From Pseudomonas lactis (GTDB lineage: Bacteria; Pseudomonadota; Gammaproteobacteria; Pseudomonadales; Pseudomonadaceae), in assembly GCF_001439845.1 (NCBI RefSeq), contig NZ_JYLO01000001.1, positions 310,001 through 374,000 on the forward strand: a stretch of 64,000 nt of DNA. Direction: 5' to 3'. The translations under genes and the position numbers were made by a program. The notes under the pieces are model-generated. The model made no database searches. It was given only the letters and a program-made list of their open reading frames with translations, and was not told the origin of the DNA. Positions 38,661-48,473 of the stretch are shown in pieces (within the stretch, counting starts at the first letter, position 1; every line of letters starts with the position of its first letter).

Positions 38661-41126
38661 TCAGAACAAATCGATCGGCGCGCCTTCATCCGCCGGCAGC
38701 GGGCTGCCCGGCACCACACCGTTGCCCAGTTCGTTGACCGACGGCGGCGTGTCTTCGCTCTTGAACAGTTCGAAGTAGGCATTCGGCGTGCTCGGCGAAG
38801 CCGCACGGCCACTGATCGGGTCGATGCGCAGGCTGAGGATGCCTTCGGGCTCCGGTTGGGTGTGCAGCGGCTTGTCCTTGAGGGCTGCGCCCATGTAGCT
38901 CATCCAGATCGGCAGGGCGACAGTGCCACCGAATTCGCGGCGGCCCAGGCTTTCCGGTTGGTCATAGCCGGTCCACACGGTGGTCACGTAGTCGCCGTTG
39001 TAACCGGAGAACCAGGCGTCCTTGGATTCGTTGGTAGTACCGGTCTTGCCGGCGATATCCGCACGGCCCAGGGCCAGTGCGCGGCGGCCGGTGCCCTTCT
39101 TGATCACGTCTTGCAGGATGCTGTTGAGGATATAAGTGGTACGGCCATCCACGATGCGCTCGGCAACTGCTGGCGCTTGCGGTTCAGCGGGTGCGCCGGC
39201 GTTTGCGGCCGCTGGCGTGCCTGGCGTCGGCTCGATGGTGATACCGCCGTTGCTCGGTGCTGCGAGCCCGTCGGTGGCGGCCACGCCATTGACCACATCG
39301 CCGGGTACCCGTGGCGGGTTGGCGGTGAACAGGGTGTCGCCATTGCGGCTTTCGATCTTATCGATCAGGTACGGCGCGATCTTGTAGCCGCCGTTGGCAA
39401 AGGTGCTCCAGCCGGTGGCGATTTCCATTGGCGTGAGGGTTGCGGTACCCAGGGCCAGGGACAGGTTCGGCGGCAGGTCAGACTTGGCGAAGCCAAAGCG
39501 CGTCATGTAGTCGATGGTCTTGCCTACGCCCATCGCCTGCAGCAGGCGGATCGACACCAGGTTGCGCGACTTGTACAACGCCTCGCGGATGCGGATCGGG
39601 CCGAGGAAGGTGTTGGTGTCGTTCTTCGGGCGCCAGACCTTGTCCAGGTATTCATCGACAAACACGATTGGTGCGTCGTTGACCAGGCTGGCGGCGGTGT
39701 AGCCGTTGTCCAGCGCGGCACTGTAGACAAACGGCTTGAAGCTGGAGCCTGGCTGGCGCTTGGCCTGGGTGGCGCGGTTGTAGTTGCTCTGCTCGAAGGC
39801 AAAACCGCCGACCAGCGCGCGGATTGCACCGTTCTGCGGGTCCAGGGACACCAGAGCGCCCTGGGCGAGCGGCACCTGGCTGAATTTGAGGCTGTCATCC
39901 TTCTGGCGTTGCACGCGGATCAAATCGCCCACCTGGGCCACGTCGGAGGGCTGCTTGGGCATCGGGCCCATGCTGTTGGTGTTCAGGAACGGGCGTGCCC
40001 ACTTCATGCTGTCCCAGGCTACATGGGCTTCGCCAGAGCGGGTCAGCACTTGGATACCGTCTTTCGATACCTGGGTAACGATGGCCGGGTCCAGGCCGCT
40101 GATCGAACGCTGTTTGCCCAATTCGGTGGTCCAGGCACTCAGGGTCTTGCCCGGCAGGCGCGACTCGGGGCCGCGGTAGCCGTGACGCTGGTCATAAGTG
40201 ATCAGGCCTTCATGTACCGAATGGTTGGCGATTTCCTGCAAATTGCTCGGCACCGTCGTGGTCACGCGGAAACCTTCGGTGTAGGCCTCGCTGCCATAAC
40301 GGCCGACCATCTCGGCGCGGGCCATTTCAGCGATATAGGGTGCATTCACTTCCGGCGTCGGCACGTGATAGCTGGCATTCAGCGGTTCGGCCACGGCGCT
40401 TTCATAAGCGGCCTGGTCGATCTTGCCCAGCTTGTACATGCGGCCCAGGATCCAGTCGCGGCGTTCTTTACTGCGCGCCGGGTTGGCCAGCGGGTTGAAG
40501 CGCGACGGCGCCTTGGGCAGGCCAGCAATCATTGCCATTTGCGCCAGGCTGGCGTCACGAATTGACTTGCCGTAGTAGACCTGCGACGCGGCCTCAATGC
40601 CGTAGGCGCGGTTGCCCAGGTAAATCTTGTTGACGTACAGCTCGAGGATTTCATCCTTGGTCAGCTGGCGTTCGATCTGCAGCGCCAGCAGGATTTCGGT
40701 GGCCTTGCGGGAAAAGCTGCGCTCGCTGGTAAGGAAGAAGTTCTTCGCCACCTGCATGGTGATGGTGCTGCCGCCGGATTGAATGTGTCCGCTTTTTACC
40801 AATTGCGTGGCTGCGCGCACCAGGCTGCTGGGATCTACGCCGTAGTGGTTGGCGAAATTATCGTCTTCGGCGGACAGCAATGCGCTGATGAAATTGGGCG
40901 GAATGTCGGCAAAACGGATCGGTGTGCGGCGCATTTCGCCGAACTCCGCGATCAGTTTTTCATCGCTGCTGTAGACCCGCAAAGGAATCTGCAACTGGAT
41001 ACTTCTGAGGGCCTCTACGGAGGGCAAACCCGGACTAAGGTAGAGGTAGGCCCCGCTGAATACGAGCAGCAGCCCGCAGACGATGGCGACAATGGAGTAC
41101 CCGAAAAACTTCAGCAGACGAATCAA
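38661..41126 (-). CDS. mrcA: Penicillin-binding protein 1A
   Basis: An 821-residue bifunctional peptidoglycan synthase. A short cytoplasmic tail and membrane helix (about residues 8-30) precede the family-51 glycosyltransferase domain (catalytic Glu87 in AEDDNF; QSGGSTITMQ), an OB-like insert, and the transpeptidase domain with SSFK (nucleophile Ser461), SRN and KTGTT. The last ~150 residues include a Pro/Ala-rich insert (around TPGTPAAANAGAPAEPQAP). The start is a TTG at 41126. It is divergent from the pilMNOPQ-like cluster, the classic ponA/mrcA position in gammaproteobacteria. Confidence 0.95.
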   Translation of the reverse strand: MIRLLKFFGYSIVAIVCGLLLVFSGAYLYLSPGLPSVEALRSIQLQIPLRVYSSDEKLIAEFGEMRRTPIRFADIPPNFISALLSAEDDNFANHYGVDPSSLVRAATQLVKSGHIQSGGSTITMQVAKNFFLTSERSFSRKATEILLALQIERQLTKDEILELYVNKIYLGNRAYGIEAASQVYYGKSIRDASLAQMAMIAGLPKAPSRFNPLANPARSKERRDWILGRMYKLGKIDQAAYESAVAEPLNASYHVPTPEVNAPYIAEMARAEMVGRYGSEAYTEGFRVTTTVPSNLQEIANHSVHEGLITYDQRHGYRGPESRLPGKTLSAWTTELGKQRSISGLDPAIVTQVSKDGIQVLTRSGEAHVAWDSMKWARPFLNTNSMGPMPKQPSDVAQVGDLIRVQRQKDDSLKFSQVPLAQGALVSLDPQNGAIRALVGGFAFEQSNYNRATQAKRQPGSSFKPFVYSAALDNGYTAASLVNDAPIVFVDEYLDKVWRPKNDTNTFLGPIRIREALYKSRNLVSIRLLQAMGVGKTIDYMTRFGFAKSDLPPNLSLALGTATLTPMEIATGWSTFANGGYKIAPYLIDKIESRNGDTLFTANPPRVPGDVVNGVAATDGLAAPSNGGITIEPTPGTPAAANAGAPAEPQAPAVAERIVDGRTTYILNSILQDVIKKGTGRRALALGRADIAGKTGTTNESKDAWFSGYNGDYVTTVWTGYDQPESLGRREFGGTVALPIWMSYMGAALKDKPLHTQPEPEGILSLRIDPISGRAASPSTPNAYFELFKSEDTPPSVNELGNGVVPGSPLPADEGAPIDLF

Positions 41127-41356
41127 GGCTTTTGGATTTCCAGAGAAAAGAAAGAGTTACGCGTCGGGGCATGCATGGCAAACGATGGATCGACCCGGGC
41201 AGCAGATAAAAAGCGGGAAAAAACGCTGGGCATTAAAGCATTTTTCGGCTTGGGGCGTCATTCGCGAGCCTTGAACAAGCCGACCGAATGCAAGGTGCCT
41301 GGCAGCAATCAGGCAAGATGACAGCCGGTATGACAGGGAAAGTTTTGGGGAGTTTT

Positions 41357-42013
41357 ATGGGAAAGGGATATTTCAGGCGAAAAGTCGACACGGTGTTGGG
41401 GGTCGATATCGATGACAGCGGTATCAAGTTGATCGAACTGGGCCGTTCATCCGGCGGTTTCAGCGTCCAGGGCTACGTCACGCAAGTTTTGCCGCCCCAC
41501 GCGGTGGTCGATGGCACCCTGCTGGACCTTGAAACCGTGGGGCGGGTGCTGCAACAGGCGCGGTCGAGATTGGGGTCGTCGGCCCGATACGCTGCCGTGG
41601 CGGTTGCAGGCCCGTCGGTGATTACCCGGCTGATTGACATGGACGCCGGCCTCAGCGACGAGGAAATGGCCTGGAAGATCCAGATGGAAGCCGACCAGTT
41701 CATCCCTTATCCATTGGATGAAGTGGCCATCGACTTTCAGGTTCAAGGGCCATCGGCTCAAGGCCCGCAATGGGTAGAGGTGATGCTGGCGGCGTGCCTG
41801 CGCGAGCAGGTCGAAGCGCGCGAGGCGGTTTTGGCCCTGGCGGGGCTGGTGCCGCGAGTGGTCGATGTAGAAGGGTTTGCATTGCAGCGCGCTTGCCTTC
41901 AGGATTTTGCCAGCTTCACGCCGGGTCATAGAGTCGATGGTGCACAATGGGCCTTGGATGCCCAAGGGATGGGAGTGGCTTGCGGGCTGGCCCTGAGGAG
42001 TTTCGCTGGATGA
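41357..42013 (+). CDS. pilM: PilM-like protein, internally deleted
   Basis: A 218-residue cytoplasmic actin-like protein; the ATG at 41357 has GGGGAG immediately upstream. The N-terminal two thirds align with canonical PilM: VLGVDIDDSGIKLIEL, AVAGPSVITRLIDMDAGLSD, ADQFIPYPLDEVAIDFQVQG and LAGLVPRVVDVEGFALQR. It then passes directly to the canonical last residues, VACGLALRSF. Typical PilM is about 354 residues, so some 130 internal residues, carrying the phosphate-2 and adenosine motifs of the ATP site, are absent without a frameshift. PilN binding could remain because its groove is in the retained part; ATP binding probably does not. Confidence 0.88.
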   Translation: MGKGYFRRKVDTVLGVDIDDSGIKLIELGRSSGGFSVQGYVTQVLPPHAVVDGTLLDLETVGRVLQQARSRLGSSARYAAVAVAGPSVITRLIDMDAGLSDEEMAWKIQMEADQFIPYPLDEVAIDFQVQGPSAQGPQWVEVMLAACLREQVEAREAVLALAGLVPRVVDVEGFALQRACLQDFASFTPGHRVDGAQWALDAQGMGVACGLALRSFAG

Positions 42014-42561
42014 CACGAATCAATCTTTTGCCTTGGCGCCAGGCCCTGGCGCAGCGCAGGCGCAAATACCTGTTGGTGCTATTGCTGGCGTTTGCCTGCG
42101 TGGCGCTCGCGGCATTGTGGTTGGCTGATCAAGTGATCGACCAGGCGATAGACCGGCAGGTAAGCCGCAACAGCCGCCTGGAAGAGCACATCGCCACCCA
42201 GGACTCGCGCATCAAGACCATCGACGATCTTCAGGAGCGAAGCCAGCAACTGGCCGAACGCATGAAGGTGGTGCAGGACCTGCATGATGCCCGCTCTTCC
42301 GGGGCTCGATTGTTCGAGCAATTGGCTCGTGCGGTGCCTGAAGGTGTCCATCTGCATGAGGTGGTCGCAAACGGCGACACCATCAGCATTCGCGGCACAG
42401 CTGAAAGCAACCAGGATATCGCCCGTTTGATGCAGCAGCTCAAGCCAGCCCAGGGCTCCAGTTCGACCCGCCTGCAGCGCGTGCAGGCCGAAGGTGCGCG
42501 CGGTGAAAGTGAATTCCAGCTGATGGTGCGCCAGGGGGAATCCAGCGAGGCGCAACCATGA
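42010..42561 (+). CDS. pilN: PilN-like inner-membrane assembly protein
   Basis: A 183-residue bitopic protein. It opens with TRINLLPWR, the conserved PilM-binding peptide, then a membrane helix (about residues 22-42), a coiled-coil stretch (about 50-90) and a periplasmic ferredoxin-like domain. Length is that of ordinary PilN. The start overlaps the pilM stop and the stop overlaps the pilO/P start, showing tight coupling. Retention of the PilM-binding peptide fits a working PilM-PilN pair despite the shortened PilM. Confidence 0.88.
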   Translation: MTRINLLPWRQALAQRRRKYLLVLLLAFACVALAALWLADQVIDQAIDRQVSRNSRLEEHIATQDSRIKTIDDLQERSQQLAERMKVVQDLHDARSSGARLFEQLARAVPEGVHLHEVVANGDTISIRGTAESNQDIARLMQQLKPAQGSSSTRLQRVQAEGARGESEFQLMVRQGESSEAQP

Positions 42562-43529
42562 GCCTGCCCAGGCTCGATTTTTCCATGCTCTCTGACAACG
42601 CTGCTAAATGGTCCCTGCCGGGCAAGGTGCTGCTCGGCTGTGCGCTGGCCGGCGTGGTGCTGGCGATAGGTGAAGTTTCGCATGGGGGGCCGCAGCGGGA
42701 GCGATTGCACGGGCTTGAGGCGCGGGAGCAGGCGCTGCAGCAGCAACTCACAGAAAAGACCGGCTTGGCCGCCAGCCTTGAACTGCGCACCCAGCAGGTG
42801 CGGAGCATGGAAGACAATGTTGCCAGCCTTCTCGGGCAATTGCCCGGCGAGCCCGAGGTGCCAGCCGTGCTGGAAGACCTCGCCCGGCTGGCGGCTGCCC
42901 ATGGGGTGTGGGTTGAAGGCATCAGTGTGCTGGATGAAATACCTCGGCAGCTTTATATCGAACAACCCATGCAGATAAGCGCCTCCGGGGCTTACCACGA
43001 CCTGGCGACGTTTGTCGGTGCCTTGGGTGGGTTGCCTCGGGTAGTTACCGTGCAGGACGTTACGCTTGGGCATCAGGGCGCCTTGCTGCGTCTGAACATG
43101 CTCGCCAAGACCTATCGTGGCACCCTGCAAAACGGCAAGGCCCGTCAGGTACTCGATCCCGGGCCGCCATTTGTCTACGCCCCGTCGTCCCTGCGCGACC
43201 CGTTCAAGCCGCCTGCCTTGCAAGCAGTCCATGTGCCTGGCCGGCCCGCTCTTGCACCGGATTTCACCCGGCCACGGGGGCTGTTGGAGGGTATGCGCCT
43301 GGAACAGTTCGAAATGGTCGGCACGCTGTCCAGGGGTATGCAGGCTTTCGCCTTGCTGCGCGCTGGAGCCAGGGTGTATCGACTGGCGGTGGGTGATTAC
43401 CTGGGGCCGGATCATGGCCAGGTCACGGCCATCCAGGACGCGGCTGTCGAGCTGGTGGAGCTGTTTCCCGATGGACAGGGCGCTTGGTTGCAACGCCCGC
43501 GAACCCTCGTGCTGAACGTCAACTCATAA
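42558..43529 (+). CDS. PilO-PilP fusion protein
   Basis: A 323-residue protein that joins two proteins normally encoded separately. Residues 1-195 match PilO: one membrane helix (about 24-42), a coiled coil, and a ferredoxin-like domain ending LRLNMLAKTYRG. Residues 207-323 match the C-terminal domain of PilP: YAPSSLRDPF, LEGMRLEQFEMVGTL, YRLAVGDYLGPDHGQV and WLQRPRTLVLN. The PilP signal peptide and lipobox are missing, so the PilP domain is anchored through the PilO helix rather than by a lipid. It lies between pilN (four-base overlap) and pilQ (12-base gap). Confidence 0.85.
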   Translation: MSLPRLDFSMLSDNAAKWSLPGKVLLGCALAGVVLAIGEVSHGGPQRERLHGLEAREQALQQQLTEKTGLAASLELRTQQVRSMEDNVASLLGQLPGEPEVPAVLEDLARLAAAHGVWVEGISVLDEIPRQLYIEQPMQISASGAYHDLATFVGALGGLPRVVTVQDVTLGHQGALLRLNMLAKTYRGTLQNGKARQVLDPGPPFVYAPSSLRDPFKPPALQAVHVPGRPALAPDFTRPRGLLEGMRLEQFEMVGTLSRGMQAFALLRAGARVYRLAVGDYLGPDHGQVTAIQDAAVELVELFPDGQGAWLQRPRTLVLNVNS

Positions 43530-43541
43530 CGGAATCAAACA

Positions 43542-44924
43542 ATGAAAAGGACCTTCTCGTCCTTCGGTGTGGCGCTATGGATAGCGTTCACGGCACCGAT
43601 GGCTGCTGCTGTGCCCAATCGCCTGGACCTGATCCAACTGCCGCCGCCCGACAGTGCCTCGTCGGTCAGCTATACAGGCGCCAAACTGACTCTGAACTTC
43701 CAGGAAATCGACCTGCGCGCGGTATTGCAGCAAATCGCCGATGTCGCCGGGCTCAACCTGGTGACCAGCGATGAGGTGCAGGGCTCGATCACCTTGCGGC
43801 TCAAGGATGTGCCCTGGGACCAGGCGCTGGACCTGGTGCTGCAAACCAAGGGCTTGGACAAGCGGGTCAAGGCGGGCGTGCTGCTGGTGGCGCCCGCCGA
43901 TGAATTGGCCGCTCGCGAGCTGTTGATGCTGGAGTCGCGCAAGCAGATGGCCGAACTGGCGCCCTTGCGGCGGGAGCTGCTGCAGGTCAATTACGCCAAG
44001 GCCGCCGACCTGGCCAAGCTGTTTCAGTCGGTGACCGGCTTTGAGGGCGCCACCGATGAGCGCGGTTCGGTGGCGGTGGATGACCGCACCAACAACATCA
44101 TTGCCTACCAGACTGGCGAGCGGCTCGAAGAACTGCGGCGCATCGTGGCGCAGTTGGATATCCCGGTACGCCAGGTCATGATCGAGGCGCGAATTGTGGA
44201 GGCCAATGTCGACTACGACAAAAGCCTGGGTGTGCGCTGGGGTGGGCGGCTCACACGCGGCCACGGCGGCGTTGGGGGTATTGCCAAGCCGCAGGCAGAC
44301 GGCGCCGAGCCGCCGCAAAACCCGCCCAGTTCACCCTTTGTCGACTTGGGGGCGCTGGCCGGAACCTCGGGCCTGGGGATCGCCTATATCACCGACAACC
44401 TGTTGCTGGACCTTGAGCTGACTGCCATGGAGAAAACCGGCAACGGTGAGATCGTCTCGCAGCCCAAGGTCGTCACGTCCGACAAAGAGACTGCACGCAT
44501 CCTCAAGGGCACCGAGATTCCTTACCAGGAATCCACCTCCCAGGGCGCCACCTCGGTGTCGTTCAAAGAGGCTTCGCTGTCGCTTGAAGTCACGCCGCAA
44601 ATCACCCCCGACGACCATGTGATCATGGCGGTCAAGGTCACCAAGGATGAGCCCGACTACCTGAACCGCCTCAATGACGTGCCGCCGATCAAGAAAAACG
44701 AGGTCAATGCCAAGGTTCTGGTCAGGGATGGCGAGACCATCGTCATTGGCGGGGTTTTCTCCAACACCCAAAGCAAAGTGGTAGATAAAGTGCCATTTTT
44801 GGGCGATGTGCCGTATCTTGGCCGCCTTTTCCGGCGCGATGTGCTGGCGGAGAAAAAATCCGAGCTGCTGGTATTCCTGACTCCGCGTATCATGAATAAC
44901 CAGGCGATTGCTGTGAGTCGTTGA
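43542..44924 (+). CDS. pilQ: PilQ-like secretin, short form
   Basis: A 460-residue outer-membrane secretin. A signal peptide (about 1-24) is followed by an N0/STN-type domain (about 45-105, [20 protein letters not shown]), a secretin N domain (about 125-235) and the secretin core (about 270-455) with [16 protein letters not shown] and [10 protein letters not shown]. The tandem AMIN domains that extend usual PilQ to about 700 residues are absent. Size and layout therefore resemble enteric HofQ (about 410 residues) and ComE of Haemophilus. aroK starts only a few bases after its stop. Confidence 0.9.
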   Translation: MKRTFSSFGVALWIAFTAPMAAAVPNRLDLIQLPPPDSASSVSYTGAKLTLNFQEIDLRAVLQQIADVAGLNLVTSDEVQGSITLRLKDVPWDQALDLVLQTKGLDKRVKAGVLLVAPADELAARELLMLESRKQMAELAPLRRELLQVNYAKAADLAKLFQSVTGFEGATDERGSVAVDDRTNNIIAYQTGERLEELRRIVAQLDIPVRQVMIEARIVEANVDYDKSLGVRWGGRLTRGHGGVGGIAKPQADGAEPPQNPPSSPFVDLGALAGTSGLGIAYITDNLLLDLELTAMEKTGNGEIVSQPKVVTSDKETARILKGTEIPYQESTSQGATSVSFKEASLSLEVTPQITPDDHVIMAVKVTKDEPDYLNRLNDVPPIKKNEVNAKVLVRDGETIVIGGVFSNTQSKVVDKVPFLGDVPYLGRLFRRDVLAEKKSELLVFLTPRIMNNQAIAVSR

Positions 44925-44928
44925 TTCT

Positions 44929-45447
44929 GTGCGAAATTTGATTCTTGTAGGGCCGATGGGGGCTGGAAAAAGCACCATCGGCCGTTTGCTGGCCAAAGAG
45001 CTGCGCCTGCCATTCAAAGATTCCGACAAGGAAATTGAATTGCGCACGGGTGCCAATATCCCATGGATCTTCGATAAAGAAGGCGAGCTGGGCTTTCGTG
45101 ACCGCGAGCAGGCGATGATTGCCGAGCTGTGCGGCTGCGATGGCGTGGTATTGGCGACCGGCGGTGGCGCTGTCATGCGCGATGAAAACCGTCGGGCGCT
45201 GCATGCCGGTGGTCGGGTGGTGTATTTGCACGCGTCCGTCGAGCAGCAGGTGGGCCGTACCGCCCGTGATCGCAATCGCCCGTTGCTGCGCACCGCCGAC
45301 CCGGCCAAAACCCTGCGGGACCTGCTGGCGCTGCGCGATCCGCTGTATCGGGAAATCGCCGATCTGGTGGTAGAAACCGATGAGCGGCCACCTCGGATGG
45401 TCGTACTCGACATCCTTGAGCGCCTGCAACGGTTGCCACCCCGTTAA
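44929..45447 (+). CDS. aroK: Shikimate kinase
   Basis: A 172-residue P-loop kinase that phosphorylates shikimate. Walker A is GPMGAGKST, the shikimate-binding DxD and Arg are in FKDSDKEIE and GFRDREQ, and the lid holds [10 protein letters not shown]. The start is GTG at 44929, four bases after the pilQ stop. The aroK-aroB pair following a pilQ-like gene is standard gammaproteobacterial order. Confidence 0.96.
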   Translation: MRNLILVGPMGAGKSTIGRLLAKELRLPFKDSDKEIELRTGANIPWIFDKEGELGFRDREQAMIAELCGCDGVVLATGGGAVMRDENRRALHAGGRVVYLHASVEQQVGRTARDRNRPLLRTADPAKTLRDLLALRDPLYREIADLVVETDERPPRMVVLDILERLQRLPPR

Positions 45448-45573
45448 AGCCTGGCCCGAAATGCGCTATTCTCGGCGGCGCGCCATCACCTTGTAAGGTA
45501 TGGCGTAGAGCCACCAAGCGGTGTCGAGATATCGACAGTGCCGGTCGTCACTCCATCTTCAACGCGGGGACAC

Positions 45574-46674
45574 ATGCAGACACTTAAGGTCGATCTAGGC
45601 GAGCGCAGCTACCCGATCCACATTGGCGCAGGTCTGTTGGACCAGCCCGAACTGCTTGCGCCGCATATTGCCGGCCGGCAGGTGGCGATCATCTCCAACG
45701 AAACGGTTGCGCCGCTGTATCTTGAGCGTTTGAGCCGCAGCCTGGCGGCGTACTCGGTGATCTCCGTGGTGTTGCCTGACGGCGAAGTCCACAAAAACTG
45801 GGAAACCCTGCAACTGATCTTTGATGGCCTGCTGACCGCGCGCCATGACCGTCGAACCACCGTGGTCGCCCTGGGCGGCGGTGTGATTGGCGATATGGCC
45901 GGTTTTGCTGCGGCCTGCTACCAGCGCGGCGTGGACTTTATCCAGGTGCCGACCACCTTGCTGTCCCAGGTCGACTCGTCGGTGGGCGGCAAGACCGGTA
46001 TCAACCACCCGCTGGGCAAGAACATGGTCGGCGCGTTCTATCAGCCCCAAGCTGTGCTGATCGATACCGCTACCCTCAACACCTTGCCGCCGCGCGAGTT
46101 GTCGGCGGGCCTGGCGGAAGTCATCAAGTACGGGCTGATCTGCGATGAGCCGTTCCTGACCTGGCTGGAAGAGCACATGGACGCCTTGCGCGGCCTCGAC
46201 CAGATGGCGCTCACCGAAGCGATTTCCCGCTCCTGCGCGGCCAAGGCGCTGGTGGTCAATGCCGACGAGCGCGAGTCCGGCGTGCGGGCCACGCTGAACC
46301 TGGGCCACACCTTCGGCCATGCGATCGAAACGCACATGGGCTATGGTGTGTGGTTGCATGGGGAAGCCGTAGCGGCTGGCACGGTGATGGCATTGGAGAT
46401 GTCGCAGCGCCTGGGCTGGATCAGCGCCCAAGAGCGTGATCGCGGTATCCGCCTGTTCCAGCGCGCCGGTTTGCCGGTTGTTCCGCCTGCGGAGATGACC
46501 GAGGCGGATTTCCTTGAACATATGGCGATAGACAAGAAAGTGATCGACGGTCGACTTCGACTGGTACTGCTGCGCCACATGGGCGAAGCCGTGGTGACCG
46601 ACGATTATCCAAAAGAGATTCTACAGGCCACGCTGGGAGCGGATTACCGCGCCCTGGCCCAGCTCAAAGGTTAA
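45574..46674 (+). CDS. aroB: 3-dehydroquinate synthase
   Basis: A 366-residue NAD- and zinc-dependent enzyme for the second step of the shikimate pathway. [14 protein letters not shown] is the nucleotide-binding loop and GHTFGHAIE supplies metal ligands. The ATG at 45574 ([15 protein letters not shown]) follows GGGGA and gives the family length. It precedes the DamX-like gene by nine bases. Confidence 0.96.
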   Translation: MQTLKVDLGERSYPIHIGAGLLDQPELLAPHIAGRQVAIISNETVAPLYLERLSRSLAAYSVISVVLPDGEVHKNWETLQLIFDGLLTARHDRRTTVVALGGGVIGDMAGFAAACYQRGVDFIQVPTTLLSQVDSSVGGKTGINHPLGKNMVGAFYQPQAVLIDTATLNTLPPRELSAGLAEVIKYGLICDEPFLTWLEEHMDALRGLDQMALTEAISRSCAAKALVVNADERESGVRATLNLGHTFGHAIETHMGYGVWLHGEAVAAGTVMALEMSQRLGWISAQERDRGIRLFQRAGLPVVPPAEMTEADFLEHMAIDKKVIDGRLRLVLLRHMGEAVVTDDYPKEILQATLGADYRALAQLKG

Positions 46675-46683
46675 TAAGACCCG

Positions 46684-48261
46684 ATGACTAGTTTGCATGC
46701 CGACGAGGCGTTCCTCGGCCATTACCACTTGAGCCACGACCCCTTTGCTCCACGGGTGCCGGGTTTCAAATTCTTCCCCGCCCAGCGCAAACCGGTGCTT
46801 GGGCAGTTGCATCACCTCGCGCGCTACAGCCAGTTGCTGCTGGTGGTCACCGGCCCTCTGGGCAGCGGCAAGACCTTGCTGCGCCAGGCGCTGGTGGCCA
46901 GCACCAACAAACAATCGGTGCAGAGTGTGGTGGTATCGGCCCGCGGTGCCGGTGATGCGGCCGGCGTACTGCGCCAGGTGGCGCAGGCGTTGGACGTCTC
47001 CAATGCCGAGCCGAACGCGATTCTCAAGCAAGTGGTGCAGTTGGGCCTGACCGGCCAGGAAGTCTACCTGCTGGTAGACGATGCCGAGCAGCTCGACGAG
47101 TCCGCCCTCGAAGCGCTGCTGGCGCTGGCGGCGGGTACGCCGGAAGGTCGCCCGCATGTGTTCCTGTTCGGTGAGTCGTCGCTGATCGCCGATCTGGAGC
47201 AGATCAGTGGTGAGCAGGAGCTGTTCCACGTCATCGAGTTGCAGCCGTACGAAGAGGAAGAAACCCGCGAATACCTGGCACAGCGCCTTGAAGGCGCCGG
47301 GGCGGGTATCGAACTTTTCACCGCTGCGCAGATCTCTGATATTCACGAAAGCTCCGATGGCTGGCCTGGAAACATCAACCAGGTTGCCCGCGATGCCATG
47401 ATCGAAGCCATGATTGCCAGCCGCTCTGCGGTCAAGCGTCCAAAGATGGGGTTCACTATGCCTAAGAAGCACGTATTGGCTATTTCCGCCGTTGTTGTGG
47501 TCGCTGTTGCCGCCGCCTGGTTGATCCCGGGCCGTAACAAAGCACCGACAACCACCGGCGCGCCAACCGAACAGGCGCAGTTGCCACTGGGCAAGCCCAC
47601 GCCAAACGTCGAATTTGCCAACTCCGGCCAACCGACCAACCTGCCGATGGTCGGCCAACCTGTGATGCGCGGCCCGCTGGCCGAAGAAGCTGGCGGCATC
47701 TCCGAAGGCGACGACGGTGTGCCGGTGGAAGGCTCCAGCGCTACGCCGCCGACCGTGACCACCACCGCACCACCTGCAGGCGTACCGGCCGGTGTGCCAG
47801 CGACGCCGGTTGCTCCGGTCGCCAAGCCAGCTCCGACTCCGGCGCCGACCGTTGCCACCGCCAAGCCTGCTCCGGTGACCAAGCCTGTTGCACCGGCGCC
47901 AGCCGCCAAACCAGCCCCGGCTGCCAAGCCTGCGGAAAAACCAGCCGCCACCGTTGCCAAGGCCGGCGCTGCTGGCAGCAGCTGGTACAGCAGCCAGCCT
48001 ACCGGCAACTTTGTGGTACAGATCCTCGGCACCAGCTCCGAAGCCAACGCTCAGGCGTTCGTCAAAGAGCAGGGCGGCCAGTACCGTTATTTCAAGAAAG
48101 TGCTCAACGGCAAGCCTCTCTACGTGATCACCTACGGCAGCTTCCCAAGCCGCGCCGCAGCCGATTCTGCCATCAAAGCCTTGCCAGCGAAGGTTCAGGC
48201 TGGTAAACCTTGGCCTCGCACTGTTGCCAGCGTTCAACAAGAACTGGCAGCAACTCGCTGA
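46684..48261 (+). CDS. AAA ATPase with SPOR domain (DamX-like)
   Basis: A 525-residue inner-membrane protein. The N-terminal ExeA/GspA-type AAA domain (about residues 1-240) has Walker A GPLGSGKT at 57-64 and Walker B YLLVDDAEQ. A single membrane helix (about 262-280) is followed by a long Ala/Pro/Lys linker and a C-terminal SPOR domain (about 445-520) that should bind septal peptidoglycan. Gene order aroK-aroB-this gene matches damX of E. coli, a cell-division protein, but E. coli DamX lacks an intact ATPase motif whereas this one appears complete. Confidence 0.85.
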   Translation: MTSLHADEAFLGHYHLSHDPFAPRVPGFKFFPAQRKPVLGQLHHLARYSQLLLVVTGPLGSGKTLLRQALVASTNKQSVQSVVVSARGAGDAAGVLRQVAQALDVSNAEPNAILKQVVQLGLTGQEVYLLVDDAEQLDESALEALLALAAGTPEGRPHVFLFGESSLIADLEQISGEQELFHVIELQPYEEEETREYLAQRLEGAGAGIELFTAAQISDIHESSDGWPGNINQVARDAMIEAMIASRSAVKRPKMGFTMPKKHVLAISAVVVVAVAAAWLIPGRNKAPTTTGAPTEQAQLPLGKPTPNVEFANSGQPTNLPMVGQPVMRGPLAEEAGGISEGDDGVPVEGSSATPPTVTTTAPPAGVPAGVPATPVAPVAKPAPTPAPTVATAKPAPVTKPVAPAPAAKPAPAAKPAEKPAATVAKAGAAGSSWYSSQPTGNFVVQILGTSSEANAQAFVKEQGGQYRYFKKVLNGKPLYVITYGSFPSRAAADSAIKALPAKVQAGKPWPRTVASVQQELAATR

Positions 48262-48267
48262 AGATCC

Positions 48268-48288
48268 GGCGGCCTTACCCAGGCCGCC
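48268..48288 (+). terminator. Hairpin after the DamX-like gene
   Basis: A perfect eight-base stem GGCGGCCT / AGGCCGCC with a five-base loop, six bases after the stop. There is no T-tract, so it may act as a stabiliser or weak terminator. Confidence 0.4.
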
Positions 48289-48473
48289 CTCCCGGCACCT
48301 CAAAAAAATCCGCAAGTGCGTGCAGTCTCCCGAGACCGCGCGCTTTGTGGTGTCTGCGTCACAGTGGCTTTTGAGTCGTAGCGGTCAGAATTAAAAAAGT
48401 TTTGACTAGCACAGCATATCGCTTTAAACCTTTCATAAATGCGACATAGATTTGCGACATTTCGTCGCTAAAT

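Noticed and set aside
41357..42013. Reading the short PilM as a frameshifted pseudogene
   Set aside because: The frame continues cleanly into the conserved C-terminal motif and overlaps pilN by the usual ATGA, so an in-frame deletion in a functional gene is more likely.
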